The translations under genes were made by a program, and so were the position numbers. 58,258 bases of DNA from Chitinophaga rhizosphaerae (GTDB lineage: Bacteria; Bacteroidota; Bacteroidia; Chitinophagales; Chitinophagaceae): positions 1 through 58,258 of the forward strand of contig NZ_RXLO01000018.1 of assembly GCF_003958645.1 (NCBI RefSeq), in the 5' to 3' direction. The notes beneath the pieces were generated by a model, which did not search any database, was not told where the DNA came from, and was given only the letters and a program-made list of their open reading frames with translations. Shown one piece after another: positions 26,672 to 35,854 of this stretch; within the stretch, counting starts at the first letter, position 1, and each line of letters starts with the position of its first letter.

Positions 26672-27865
26672 TTACAGTACGCTTTTCACGGCAGCCGCCA
26701 GTTTTCCGGCACGTTCCCGCACCTCCGCGTCAGTCCATGCGAGGCTGATGGGGAAGGAGATGCAGCGGCCGATGATAGCGTCGGAAGCGGGGAATTGTTT
26801 GGTTTGATAAGCGGCGAGGTCTTTCGCGAGTTGTTCGGGGAACTTCGTAAGGGTAGCGCCCGATTGCAGGTGATGCCACTTGCGGAAGTAATGCCAGTTA
26901 TTGTCGAACCAGTGGAACGCGGGCAGGCCGGCGGCTTTCATGGCCCTGGCGGCTGCGCGTGCGGTATCCAGGTCGGGGAGGAAGAAGGAAAGATGGGTGC
27001 AGCTGTCGCCCGAGGGATCGGGTATCCGGCGGAATTCCACCTGCGGAACGGCCGCCAGCGCTTCTTTCACGATTTCGTAGTTGTTGCGCAGGATCGCGAG
27101 GAATTTATCCAGCTTGCGGACCTGCGCGAGGCCCACGGCTGCATGCAATTCGGAGATACGGAAGTTGAAGCCCAGGTGCGGATGGTCGTCGGCACCCCGG
27201 TCTGCCCCGCCGAGATGGTCGTGACCATGGTCGGAGTAAGCGTCTGCTTTCGTATAAACATCTTTATCGTTGGTGATGATCGCCCCGCCTTCTGCGCAGG
27301 TGATCGTTTTCACGAAGTCGAAGGAGAAAGTCCCGGCGTGGCCGATGGAACCCAGGGCCTGGCCTTTGTAGGTGGCACCGGTAGACTGGCAGGCATCTTC
27401 CAGCAAAATGAGGTTATGCTCGCGGCAGATCTCCATCAGCGCATCCATATCGGCCATGGAGCCGCACATATGAACGGGCATCACGCATTTGGTGCGCGGC
27501 GTGATGGCGGCGCGAACGGCGGCGGGGGCCAGCGTCAGCGTATCGTCCACATCTACCAGCACGGGTGTTGCGCCTACAGACAGCACCGCTTCGAAGCTGG
27601 CCACGAAAGTAAAGGTGGGCATGATGATCTCGTCTCCCGCACCAATGCCCAAAGCGGCCATGGCGGTCGTGAGCGCGGTGGTACCGCTCGATGTCAGCTG
27701 CGCGTATTGCACGTTAAAACGCTCGCAAAGCGCCTGTTCCAGTTCTTTCGCTTTATAGATCCCTTTGCGGGGACCGTCGAATCCGTAACGCATGTAAATT
27801 CCTGTCTCGAGGACGTCGTTCACTTCCTTTTTTTCTTCGGCGCCAAATAGTTCAAATCCGGGCAT
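26672..27865 (-). CDS. kdnA: 8-amino-3,8-dideoxy-manno-octulosonate transaminase KdnA
   Basis: A 397-residue PLP-dependent aminotransferase of the DegT/DnrJ/EryC1/StrS fold. The N-terminus MPGFELFGAEEKKEV and the segments SDHGHDH and LNFRISELHAA-like (FNFRISELHAA) match Shewanella KdnA. The Schiff-base lysine is in SFDFVKTITCAEGG. It transfers an amino group to C8-oxidised Kdo. As first gene of kdnA-kdsB-kdnB it implies that LPS carries an amino-Kdo linkage. Confidence 0.9.
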   Translation of the reverse strand: MPGFELFGAEEKKEVNDVLETGIYMRYGFDGPRKGIYKAKELEQALCERFNVQYAQLTSSGTTALTTAMAALGIGAGDEIIMPTFTFVASFEAVLSVGATPVLVDVDDTLTLAPAAVRAAITPRTKCVMPVHMCGSMADMDALMEICREHNLILLEDACQSTGATYKGQALGSIGHAGTFSFDFVKTITCAEGGAIITNDKDVYTKADAYSDHGHDHLGGADRGADDHPHLGFNFRISELHAAVGLAQVRKLDKFLAILRNNYEIVKEALAAVPQVEFRRIPDPSGDSCTHLSFFLPDLDTARAAARAMKAAGLPAFHWFDNNWHYFRKWHHLQSGATLTKFPEQLAKDLAAYQTKQFPASDAIIGRCISFPISLAWTDAEVRERAGKLAAAVKSVL

Positions 27866-27888
27866 AATGCAAAATTTTTGTAGTGGTG

Positions 27889-27896
27889 CAAAGGTA
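27889..27896 (-). promoter_or_regulatory. -7 box of the Kdo8N operon
   Basis: Minus-strand TACCTTTG, an exact TAnnTTTG match, 23 nt before the kdnA ATG at 27865. A -33 TTG is not evident. Confidence 0.55.
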
Positions 27897-28044
27897 GAAC
27901 AATCCCGGAATGGAATTTCGATAAAAAGCGTTAAACTTTTTCCTGGTGAGATATAACGGAATTGAATTATTTATATATGAATATCAACGGTTTATATAGA
28001 TTTTTAATCCGGAAACCGCGGAAACCCGCTACAAAAAAGCCGGA

Positions 28045-28195
28045 ATCTCCCGGCCCCGGAATATGGATGCCCGGGGCGGCGAAGATGTATTCGGCGACAC
28101 GGGCAACGTTCGGTAGCGGAGGCAACGCATTTCCCGGCGCACCGCTGGCGCCGCGATGCCCGTGTTGCCGTTGGGACCGGCGGGACCAGCGCACC
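28045..28195 (-). pseudogene. Possible remnant of a collagen-like lipoprotein gene
   Basis: On the minus strand one frame reads CAGPAGPNGNTGIA and a neighbouring frame continues GASGAPGNALPPLPN. Restoring a single base joins them into seven consecutive Gly-X-Y triplets, the pattern at the start of collagen-like lipoproteins common in this family of bacteria. There is no start codon or signal peptide left, so it is at best a fragment. Chance cannot be excluded in such GC-rich DNA. Confidence 0.3.
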
Positions 28196-28283
28196 ACGAT
28201 CAAAGCGTACCAATCTGCTTTCCCGGCAAAAAAATACGCACCGTCGGGGATTTGCTTATTTTCATGTCATCAATAACCATCAC

Positions 28284-28712
28284 ATGCGAAAACTCTTCCT
28301 GGCCACCGCCATCCTCCTTACGACCAGCGCCGCCGTTTCCGCGCAAGACCCGGCCGAAACCCGCATCCGGCAAGTCATGCAAACCCAGCTCGAAGCCTGG
28401 AACCGCGGCGATATCGTGGCGTTTATGGACACCTACTGGAAATCCGACTCGCTGCTGTTCATCGGCAGTAAAGGCTTGACGTACGGATGGCAGGCTACGC
28501 TCGACAATTACAAAAAAGCCTATCCCGGCAAGGAGGGCATGGGCCAGCTGGCCTTCAATCTGCTCGAATTCAAAAAACTGGCGGACGATGCCTATTTTGT
28601 AGTCGGCAAGTGGCAACTCACGCGCACCATCGGCAATCTCGACGGGCATTTCTCCATCCTGCTCCGCCGCATGAACGGCGAATGGAAGATCGTGGCAGAC
28701 CACTCCAGCTAA
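28284..28712 (+). CDS. Secreted DUF4440/NTF2-like protein
   Basis: A 142-residue protein with a signal peptide (1-21, ending VSAQ) and an NTF2-like cone fold typical of DUF4440/SnoaL proteins: RQVMQTQLEAWNRGDIVAFMDTYW, then a beta sheet ending HFSILLRRMNGEWKIVADHSS. Such proteins bind small ligands or act as periplasmic isomerases; no function can be assigned. Its stop is 10 bp before the D-aminoacylase gene, so the two are co-transcribed. Confidence 0.8.
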   Translation: MRKLFLATAILLTTSAAVSAQDPAETRIRQVMQTQLEAWNRGDIVAFMDTYWKSDSLLFIGSKGLTYGWQATLDNYKKAYPGKEGMGQLAFNLLEFKKLADDAYFVVGKWQLTRTIGNLDGHFSILLRRMNGEWKIVADHSS

Positions 28713-28722
28713 ACCCCGAACC

Positions 28723-30297
28723 ATGAAAAGAAAACTGCTCCTGCTCCCCGCACTGCTGGCCGCACTGGCCGGCCGCGCCCAATCCGGTGCCGACATCCTC
28801 ATCCGCAATGCACGCATCGCAGACGGCACCGGCAACTCCTGGTATTACGGCGAAGTGTCGGTGAAAGACGGGCGCATCCTCGCCGTAACGCGCCTCCCGC
28901 AATCCCTCCGGGCCGCAAAAATCATAGATGCCGGCGGGCGCATCGTGGCACCGGGGTTCATCGATGTGCATACCCATATCGAAGACGATGAATTCAAAGT
29001 ACCCACGGCCGAAAGTTTCCTCATGGACGGCGTTACGACCGTCGTCACCGGGAATTGCGGCTCCTCCAATACCGACCTCGCGCGTTACTTTCACCAGCTC
29101 GACAGTATGACCATTTCCATCAACGTGGCATCTCTGATCGGGCATAACGACGTGCGCCGCGCCGTGATGGGCAGCACCAACCGCGCCCCCACCGCGGAAG
29201 AGCAGCGGAAAATGGAATCCCTCGTCGAAAAGGCGATGCAGGACGGCGCGGTAGGCCTCAGCACGGGGCTTATCTACGTGCCCGGCAACTATGCGCAAAC
29301 GCCTGAAGTAGTTGGCCTCGCCAAAGCCGCCGCGAAATACGGCGGCGTCTACGCCACGCACATGCGCAACGAAGGCGACGCCGTGGAAACCGCCATCAAC
29401 GAGGCGCTCACCATCGGCAGGGAAGCCAATATCCCCGTCGAGATCTCACATTTCAAGATCGGCGGGAAACAGAACTGGGGCCGCTCCACCGTAACATTGG
29501 CCATGATCGAAAAAGCGCGGCGCGATGGACTGGAAGTCACCATCGACCAATACCCCTACACCGCCAGCAGCACCAGCCTCAAAACGATGCTGCCCGACTG
29601 GGCGCTTTCCGGCGGGTACGATTCCGTCGTGTATCGCCTCACTACGCCCGACATCCGTAAAAAGATCGTGAAGGAAATGACAGGCATTTATAAAAAACGG
29701 CGCCTCAAAAACCTGGACTACGCCGTAGTCGCGTATTTCGAGGCAGACACCACGCTCAACGGGAAGAACATCTCCGAGATCAATAAGTTAAAGGGAAAGA
29801 AAAGCACGCTGACCAACGAAGTGGAAACCATCCTCGACCTGGTGCAACAGGGCAGCGCAGGCATGGTATTCCACGGGATGAGTGAAGAAGATGTGAAGCG
29901 GATCATGAAATATCCTTTCAACATGTTCGCGTCCGACGCGAGTATCCGCGAATTCGGTGTGGGCGTACCGCACCCGCGGGGCTACGGCACCAACGCACGT
30001 GTGCTGGGCAAATACGTGCGGGAAGAAAAGGTGCTGGGGCTGGAGGAAGCCATCCGCCGGATGACCTCGCTGCCTGCACAAAAGTTCAGACTGGCGCAAC
30101 GGGGCCTGCTCGTACCGGGTTACGCGGCAGACATCGTGATCTTCGACCCCGCCACCGTCAAAGACCTGTCTACCTTCACACACCCCCACCAGTATTCCAC
30201 CGGTTTCAGCCACGTGATCGTAAACGGCGTGCTGACGATCGAGGACGGACAGCACAACGGCACCCGCAAGGGGCAGGTGGTGCGTTTGGGCCGGTAA
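28723..30297 (+). CDS. Exported N-acyl-D-amino-acid deacylase (D-aminoacylase)
   Basis: A 524-residue amidohydrolase with a signal peptide (1-19, ending GRAQ), so probably periplasmic. Metal-binding H83-T-H85 in FIDVHTHIEDD, the GNCGSS loop with the family's metal-ligand cysteine, ATHMRNEGD and VEISHFKIGG are typical of D-aminoacylases, which hydrolyse N-acyl-D-amino acids or related peptides. Export suggests use of peptidoglycan- or environment-derived D-amino acid conjugates. It ends 3 bp from the convergent gene at 30301. Confidence 0.9.
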   Translation: MKRKLLLLPALLAALAGRAQSGADILIRNARIADGTGNSWYYGEVSVKDGRILAVTRLPQSLRAAKIIDAGGRIVAPGFIDVHTHIEDDEFKVPTAESFLMDGVTTVVTGNCGSSNTDLARYFHQLDSMTISINVASLIGHNDVRRAVMGSTNRAPTAEEQRKMESLVEKAMQDGAVGLSTGLIYVPGNYAQTPEVVGLAKAAAKYGGVYATHMRNEGDAVETAINEALTIGREANIPVEISHFKIGGKQNWGRSTVTLAMIEKARRDGLEVTIDQYPYTASSTSLKTMLPDWALSGGYDSVVYRLTTPDIRKKIVKEMTGIYKKRRLKNLDYAVVAYFEADTTLNGKNISEINKLKGKKSTLTNEVETILDLVQQGSAGMVFHGMSEEDVKRIMKYPFNMFASDASIREFGVGVPHPRGYGTNARVLGKYVREEKVLGLEEAIRRMTSLPAQKFRLAQRGLLVPGYAADIVIFDPATVKDLSTFTHPHQYSTGFSHVIVNGVLTIEDGQHNGTRKGQVVRLGR

Positions 30298-30300
30298 GGA

Positions 30301-30654
30301 TCAGTCTACACGGTCTTCGGGCCCGAGAGACATCATGAAACTGCTGATGAGCGACAGCACCACGCTGAACAGGAGCGCCCACCAGAAGTTGTCTACCTTG
30401 AAACCTTTCACCAGGCTGCTGGCCCACAGCACGATCAGCGCGTTGATCACGAGCAGGAAAAGGCCGAGGGTCACCACGGTCACCGGCAGGGTGAGGATGA
30501 CGAGGATGGGCTTTACGATCAGGTTGAGCAAACCCAGCACGATGGCGAGCAGCAGGGCCGTCGTAAAATCCTGGAGCTTAACGCCCGGTAAAAGGTATGC
30601 GGTCAACAGTGCGGCGAGCGCCGTCACGAGGATCCGGATAAGAATTCCTAACAT
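30301..30654 (-). CDS. Phage-holin-family (PF04020/YvlD-like) membrane protein
   Basis: A 117-residue protein with four hydrophobic segments (about 2-24, 28-50, 55-78, 86-108) and the GLLNLIVKPILVILTLPVTVVTLG segment that defines this holin-like family. Despite the family name these are ordinary chromosomal membrane proteins. I choose ATG 30654 because the upstream extension is not conserved. Confidence 0.85.
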   Translation of the reverse strand: MLGILIRILVTALAALLTAYLLPGVKLQDFTTALLLAIVLGLLNLIVKPILVILTLPVTVVTLGLFLLVINALIVLWASSLVKGFKVDNFWWALLFSVVLSLISSFMMSLGPEDRVD

Positions 30655-30720
30655 CGGATAAATTGTTAGTGCTTTTACAAAATACACAAAAAGCACGCGG
30701 AATGTTTAGCCGCTGCGGTA

Positions 30721-32004
30721 TCAGATCACGATCAGCTCGTAAAAATCTTCCGGAACCAGGTACAGGCGCGCCATCTGCTGCAACTCTTCCGCGGATATGG
30801 TTTTGATCGTACGGATGTTGTTGTAGAAGTAATTTTCGTCGAGATCGTTGAGGATAAGGTTTTTCCACCGCTGTATCACCTGGAAGGCGCCGTCGAGGTC
30901 GCCCAGGATAGACCCGATCATGAAATTCCGCACCAGGCTCAGTTCTTCTTCCGGGATCGGCTCTTCGCGCAGCCGGTTCATTTCAAGATAAATTTCCGCG
31001 ATCGCTTTTTCGCAAACATCCCGTCCGGCTTCGGTCTGGATGTTGAGCGCGCCTGCCTGCCTGAAATTGTAGAGTTGCGAATGGATGCCGTAAGTATAGC
31101 CTTTCTCTTCCCGGATATTGCTCATCAGCCTCGAGCCGAAATACCCGCCAAATATGGTGTTCAGCACCAGCATCTTCGGAAAATCGGGATGGTAGCGGTT
31201 CGGGAACGCCCTAGCAACGCGGATGCTTCCCTGCACGCCGTTTTCATCGTTGAAGATGCGGTATTTCTTTTCTTCCGCAGGCAGGACCGGCATTTCCGGG
31301 CGGAGGTTGTGCCGTTCGCCGTTCCATTTCGTGGATCCGAAATACTGGTTCAACAGGGGGACCATGTTATCCGGCAGGTTGCCCGCCAGGAAGATCTTGC
31401 AATTATTGTAGGTATAATGCTGTTGATAAAACGCGCGTAAACTCTCTGTTTGCAGCGCATCGTACGCCATCATGCTGCTCACCCGGCCGTAGGGATGGAA
31501 TTCGCCGAAGAGGTATTTATCGATGTGCCGGTTGGCGACGAACTCGCTTTTCTGCAGGTTTACGGCCAGCTTCTGCTTCATGTTCTGGATGAAGATGGCC
31601 AGTTCCTGTTCGGGGAACACCGGGTCCTGGATCACTTCCTGGAGCGTGGGCAACAGTTCGGTGATGTGCTTGCTGAGGCAATGGAGCGTGTAGGTGGCGT
31701 TTTCATGGTAGGCGCCGCGGTTGAGATAAGCGCCGTAGTATTCGATCATCTCGTTGATCTCGAGTGCCGAATGCTTCGAGGTGCCGTTCTTCATGAGGAA
31801 GTTGGTGGCGGAGGCCACGAGGTTCTCCGATTCGTACCAGCTGCCTGCCGGGAATACCAGTTCCAGCTGGAGGGTTTCCTGCTCGGTGGAACGCACCACG
31901 TACACGGGTATGCCGTTGTCGAGCCGGAACTGCTCCAGCGGCTTGAGCTGTATGTCGAAATTTACTGCGTCTTTTATTGCGGGTGCCTGTCTTCTGTTGA
32001 TCAT
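30721..32004 (-). CDS. M16 family protein, inactive subunit
   Basis: A 427-residue insulinase-fold protein without the HxxEH zinc motif: the corresponding place reads SATNFLMKNGTS. It keeps the C-terminal half signature REEKGYTYGIHS, which contributes substrate-binding Arg/Tyr in the partner. This matches the non-catalytic alpha subunit of two-subunit M16B peptidases. It begins 4 bp after its active partner and has no signal peptide, so the pair is probably cytoplasmic. Confidence 0.88.
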   Translation of the reverse strand: MINRRQAPAIKDAVNFDIQLKPLEQFRLDNGIPVYVVRSTEQETLQLELVFPAGSWYESENLVASATNFLMKNGTSKHSALEINEMIEYYGAYLNRGAYHENATYTLHCLSKHITELLPTLQEVIQDPVFPEQELAIFIQNMKQKLAVNLQKSEFVANRHIDKYLFGEFHPYGRVSSMMAYDALQTESLRAFYQQHYTYNNCKIFLAGNLPDNMVPLLNQYFGSTKWNGERHNLRPEMPVLPAEEKKYRIFNDENGVQGSIRVARAFPNRYHPDFPKMLVLNTIFGGYFGSRLMSNIREEKGYTYGIHSQLYNFRQAGALNIQTEAGRDVCEKAIAEIYLEMNRLREEPIPEEELSLVRNFMIGSILGDLDGAFQVIQRWKNLILNDLDENYFYNNIRTIKTISAEELQQMARLYLVPEDFYELIVI

Positions 32005-32008
32005 AATC

Positions 32009-33247
32009 TTAATTTCCTGCGTAATAATGGATCGTGTTGGCGTTGGCGGGAGAGAAGATCGCCCTCGCCTGCTCCTGGATGTCGGCCACGGTTACCGCCT
32101 CGTATTTGGCGAACTCCGTATTCATATCGGCGGCATCGCCGATCAGTTCGTAGAATGCGAGGTTGTTGGCGCGGGACAGCAGCCCCATGTCTTCAAAAGC
32201 CAGCATGCTTTCCACGCGGTTCTTCACCTTCTGCAATTCGCGCTCGGAGATGAGCTCGCTGCGGAGTTTGTCCAGCTCCTCTTCCACGGCTTTTTCTGCG
32301 TCTTTCATCTTCACGCCCTTTACCAGTTTGCCTTCGATGGCCATCAGGCCTGCGTCGAGACTGCCGAAGTGATAGCATTCGATGTTGCTGAAAAGTTTCT
32401 TTTCCTTTACCAGCACCTGGTGCAGGCGCGAAGAACCTCCGCCGCTGAGCACATCGCTCACGAGGTCGGCCGCATAGTACTTCGGATCGATCCGGGAAGG
32501 CATGTGGTACGCCTTGTACAGCGCGTCCAGCGGCACTTTCGACTTGATCTCCAGGAAATGCGGCGCATCCTGCACGGGCTCCTGCGGCAGATGGCGGACA
32601 TAACGCTCGCCGCTCGGGATATCGCCGAACCATTTTTGGGCCAGCGCTTTCACCTGCGCTTCCGTCACCTTGCCAGCCACAACGAGGATCGCGTTCTGCG
32701 GGCGGTAATGGCGGAAGAAGAACGACTTCACGTCTTCCAGCTTCGCGTCTTCGATATGCTTCAGCTCCTTGCCGATGGTCATCCAGCGGTAGGGATGCGT
32801 GGAGTAGGCCAGTTCGCGCATTTTATGCCAAACGTCGCCGTAAGGTTTGTTGATATAATGTTCCTTGTATTCTTCCACGACCACTTTCCGTTGCACTTCG
32901 AGCGATTTTTCGGAGAACGCGAGGGAAAGCATGCGGTCACTTTCCAGCCAGAAAGCCGTTTCGAGGTTTTCTGCCGGCAGTTCTATGTAGTAATTGGTAA
33001 GGTCGTTGGTCGTGTATGCGTTGTTTTCGCCGCCTGCCATTTGCAGGGGCTCGTCGTACTCGGGGATATTGATGCTCCCGCCGAACATGAGGTGCTCGAA
33101 TAAATGCGCGAAACCGGTCTGGCGGGGATCTTCGTCCCTCGCGCCCACATCGTACAGCACATTCACCACCGCCATGGGCGTGGTGGCGTCTTCGTGCACG
33201 ATCACGCGCAATCCGTTATCCAGCGTAAACTTTGAAAAATGAACCAT
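32009..33247 (-). CDS. M16 family zinc protease, active subunit
   Basis: A 412-residue processing-peptidase-like enzyme with the inverted zinc motif H48-LF-E51-H52 in GFAHLFEHLMFGG and a downstream glutamate region (QRKVVVEEYKEH). With the gene that follows it should form a heterodimer that degrades peptides inside a closed chamber. The ATG at 33247 gives the usual N-terminus (VHFSKFTLDNGLRV); the 10-residue extension upstream is not conserved. Confidence 0.92.
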   Translation of the reverse strand: MVHFSKFTLDNGLRVIVHEDATTPMAVVNVLYDVGARDEDPRQTGFAHLFEHLMFGGSINIPEYDEPLQMAGGENNAYTTNDLTNYYIELPAENLETAFWLESDRMLSLAFSEKSLEVQRKVVVEEYKEHYINKPYGDVWHKMRELAYSTHPYRWMTIGKELKHIEDAKLEDVKSFFFRHYRPQNAILVVAGKVTEAQVKALAQKWFGDIPSGERYVRHLPQEPVQDAPHFLEIKSKVPLDALYKAYHMPSRIDPKYYAADLVSDVLSGGGSSRLHQVLVKEKKLFSNIECYHFGSLDAGLMAIEGKLVKGVKMKDAEKAVEEELDKLRSELISERELQKVKNRVESMLAFEDMGLLSRANNLAFYELIGDAADMNTEFAKYEAVTVADIQEQARAIFSPANANTIHYYAGN

Positions 33248-33327
33248 ATGCCGAATATATAAAATAATTGCCGGCAACCGCCGGAGTGGCGGACCGAAAC
33301 ATGCAAATCTACGACAAAAGCCGTTCC

Positions 33328-34548
33328 TTACAATATGCTGCGGATGGGCAACTGCTTTACCATGAGCTCATTGTTGCGCATGAGCAGCAGTTTGGGGCGG
33401 GTACCGATGTTCTTGAGAATGTCGCGGTAGAGCTGGAGATTGGTGGAGAAATTGTTATTGATGGCCAGGATCACGTCTCCCACCTTGAAGCCGGCTTTTT
33501 CCGCCGGCGAATTGCGGATCACGTCCGTCACCTCGATCCGGTTATCGATCAGGTAAATGATGAGGCCGGTGTAGGAATAATCGAAATGGTCGCGGAAGTG
33601 GGTGTTGGGGATGAGATGGATTTCTTTCCTGGCGTAATTGAGGGTAAGATTGAAGCGCCGCAGTAGATCATTGCCGATCATCCCCGCCAGCGAAGGGTAG
33701 GAGGTGATGTTGGTGATATCGTCGAACAGGTAGGTGGGCACATTCCGGAAAGTATAATTCCCGACGCGGAATTCGTTCATGGTGGTGATGTACATCTGCA
33801 TTTTCCCGCCGAGGCCCTGTGCTTCCGTAGGGATCACTTTGACCTTGCGCCTCACGAGCAGGGAGCTGTCTTTCACGAACTGCGTGGTGAGCAGCAGGCA
33901 CATCCCGGCGCCGGTATCGAAATAATACCGGTGGTTCACGTTACGCTTGCCGCTGCGGAGCGGGGCGCTCACAACGGGAATGAAGGTCAGGTTGGGCTTG
34001 AGGACCTGTCCGCCGCGGGGATATTTGAACGCGCCGTTAGACCACATGGCGATTTCCTCCTTGTCATAATCCACCTGCATGATGTAGCGGTGGAGGAGGC
34101 TGTAGCCGATGATGCCGTCTATCTGGATGCCATATACCTGGCTGATCAGTTCGTAATCATTGATATGAAAATCGAGACTGTCTACGCTGAGGCCCGGCAG
34201 GTGAAGGGTGTTATCCGCCGCGTAGGAAATGTTCTTGCTGGCGGCGAGGCCGCGGACCACTTTGTCCGACGGGGTTACTTTCAGGCCGAGGCGCACGCAG
34301 GTGGCCGTGTCCAGCGAAATGCCGGCGCTGCCGGTGTCCAGCAAAAACTGGAGGGTGTCCGGATGATCGTTGAGGCGGGCGTATACGACCACAACGCCTC
34401 CGTAGAACTGTTTGAAAGGAAAGCGGGTGATGAGCCGGGCTTCCGGCTCGTTGTGGGCGACTTCGGTCCCCTGTGCACAGGTTTCACACGGGGCATACAG
34501 CAGGCTCAGGATCAGGATGATAACGTGAAAAATGGATTTGGCTCCCAT
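33328..34548 (-). CDS. Exported aspartic protease with two DTG motifs and a PDZ domain
   Basis: A 406-residue protein with a signal peptide (about 1-26, ending ETCAQ). Two retropepsin-like lobes are seen: LLDTGSAG near residue 70 and YFDTGAGM near residue 210, each followed by a hydrophobic-Gly motif (DGIIGYSLL and AGMIGNDLL). A PDZ domain fills the C-terminus (about 315-400, VIRNSPAEKAGFKVGDVILAINN). Bacteroidota clan AA proteases of this type act in the envelope; the substrate is unknown. ATG 34548 is preferred since it opens directly into the signal peptide. Confidence 0.85.
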   Translation of the reverse strand: MGAKSIFHVIILILSLLYAPCETCAQGTEVAHNEPEARLITRFPFKQFYGGVVVVYARLNDHPDTLQFLLDTGSAGISLDTATCVRLGLKVTPSDKVVRGLAASKNISYAADNTLHLPGLSVDSLDFHINDYELISQVYGIQIDGIIGYSLLHRYIMQVDYDKEEIAMWSNGAFKYPRGGQVLKPNLTFIPVVSAPLRSGKRNVNHRYYFDTGAGMCLLLTTQFVKDSSLLVRRKVKVIPTEAQGLGGKMQMYITTMNEFRVGNYTFRNVPTYLFDDITNITSYPSLAGMIGNDLLRRFNLTLNYARKEIHLIPNTHFRDHFDYSYTGLIIYLIDNRIEVTDVIRNSPAEKAGFKVGDVILAINNNFSTNLQLYRDILKNIGTRPKLLLMRNNELMVKQLPIRSIL

Positions 34549-34666
34549 ATTAGTTTGCGGAACAGACGGGCGACCGCACCCGTCTCTCCCACTTAAATTT
34601 AACATTTCCTCCGATACCCCGCGCTCCGAAATCTTACAAGCGGCAAAATAATTTATGGGGATACCC

Positions 34667-34674
34667 TACCTTTG
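34667..34674 (+). promoter_or_regulatory. -7 box of mqnC
   Basis: TACCTTTG, exact TAnnTTTG match, ending 8 nt before the ATG at 34683. No clear -33 TTG is visible. A very short leader is implied. Confidence 0.55.
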
Positions 34675-34682
34675 CTGACAAG

Positions 34683-35807
34683 ATGCAATTACAGGATTTA
34701 TACAGGAAAGCACAGCAGTTTGAATTTCTCACGGCGGAAGAAGGCGTTTTCATGTTCCAGAACGCGCCCCTGGCCGAATTGATGGAAATCGCCAATGAAC
34801 TGAGGAAGCAACAGGTACCCTCCGGCAAGGTGACCTGGCAGATAGACCGGAACGTGAATACCACGAACGTATGCACCGCCAATTGCAAGTTCTGCAACTT
34901 CTACCGGATCCCCGGGCATAAAGAAGCCTATATCACTGATATTGAAGAATATAAAGTCAAAATAGAAGAAACCTTCAAATACGGCGGCGACCAGCTCCTC
35001 CTGCAGGGCGGCCACCACCCGGAACTGGGGCTGAAATTCTATGTAGACCTCTTCCGCCAGCTCAAACAGCTGTATCCCCACCTCCGCCTCCACACCCTCG
35101 GGCCCCCGGAAGTGGCGCACATCACCAAGCTCGAAAAAAGCACGCATATCGAAGTGCTCCGCGCGCTGAAGGAAGCAGGGATGGACTCCCTGCCCGGCGC
35201 TGGCGCCGAAATCCTCAACGACCGCGTCCGCCGGCTCATCTCCAAAGGCAAATGCGGCGCCGCAGAGTGGCTCGATGTGATGCGCGCAGCACATAAACTC
35301 AACATCGCATCCTCCGCCACCATGATGTTCGGCCACGTGGAAACCCTGCCCGAAAGGTTCGAGCACCTGGTAGACATCCGGCAGGTACAGTCCGAAAAGC
35401 CCCAAGGGCACTACGGCTTCACCGCCTTCATCCCCTGGACGTTCCAGGACGTAGACACCCTGCTGGCGCGCATCCGCGGCGTCCACAACACGTCCACCGC
35501 AGAAGAATACATCCGTATGATCGCCATGTGCCGCATCATGCTGCCCAATATCAAAAACATCCAGGCTTCCTGGCTCACCGTAGGCAAACAGGTTGCGCAA
35601 TTGTGCCTCCATGCCGGCGCCAACGATTTCGGGTCGATCATGATCGAAGAAAACGTAGTGAGCGCCGCCGGCGCCCCGCACCGGTTCACCTACAAATCCA
35701 TGCAAGACGCCATCCGCGAAGCCGGCTTCGAACCGCAGCTCCGCAACCAGCTCTACGAATACCGCGACATCCCCGAATCCATCCAGGAACAGGTCATCAC
35801 TTACTAA
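34683..35807 (+). CDS. mqnC: Cyclic dehypoxanthinyl futalosine synthase MqnC
   Basis: A 374-residue radical-SAM enzyme of the futalosine menaquinone pathway, closing dehypoxanthine futalosine into its cyclic form. Cluster motif C64-x3-C68-x2-C71 (CTANCKFC). LLLQGGHHPELGLKFY and SLPGAGAEIL distinguish MqnC from MqnE. It is a stand-alone gene here, so other mqn genes must lie elsewhere. Confidence 0.9.
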   Translation: MQLQDLYRKAQQFEFLTAEEGVFMFQNAPLAELMEIANELRKQQVPSGKVTWQIDRNVNTTNVCTANCKFCNFYRIPGHKEAYITDIEEYKVKIEETFKYGGDQLLLQGGHHPELGLKFYVDLFRQLKQLYPHLRLHTLGPPEVAHITKLEKSTHIEVLRALKEAGMDSLPGAGAEILNDRVRRLISKGKCGAAEWLDVMRAAHKLNIASSATMMFGHVETLPERFEHLVDIRQVQSEKPQGHYGFTAFIPWTFQDVDTLLARIRGVHNTSTAEEYIRMIAMCRIMLPNIKNIQASWLTVGKQVAQLCLHAGANDFGSIMIEENVVSAAGAPHRFTYKSMQDAIREAGFEPQLRNQLYEYRDIPESIQEQVITY

Positions 35808-35828
35808 TCGTATCGAAAGGAATATAGC

Positions 35829-35854
35829 AACTGCCGGCCATCGCGCCGGCAGTT
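35829..35854 (+). terminator. Hairpin terminator of mqnC
   Basis: AACTGCCGGC (35829-35838) pairs perfectly with GCCGGCAGTT (35845-35854) around a 6-nt loop, followed by a weak T-rich stretch. It lies 22 nt past the mqnC stop. Confidence 0.65.

Larger units (their letters stand above)
27866..28283. other. Intergenic region between kdnA and the NTF2-like gene
   Basis: This 418-bp divergent region holds the kdnA promoter box and, on the minus strand around 28045-28195, what looks like a relic of a collagen-like gene (see separate entry). No intact gene is seen. Confidence 0.5.

Noticed and set aside
30301..30654. Prophage marker because of a holin-family hit
   Set aside because: PF04020-type proteins are ordinary chromosomal membrane proteins; no other phage gene is near.
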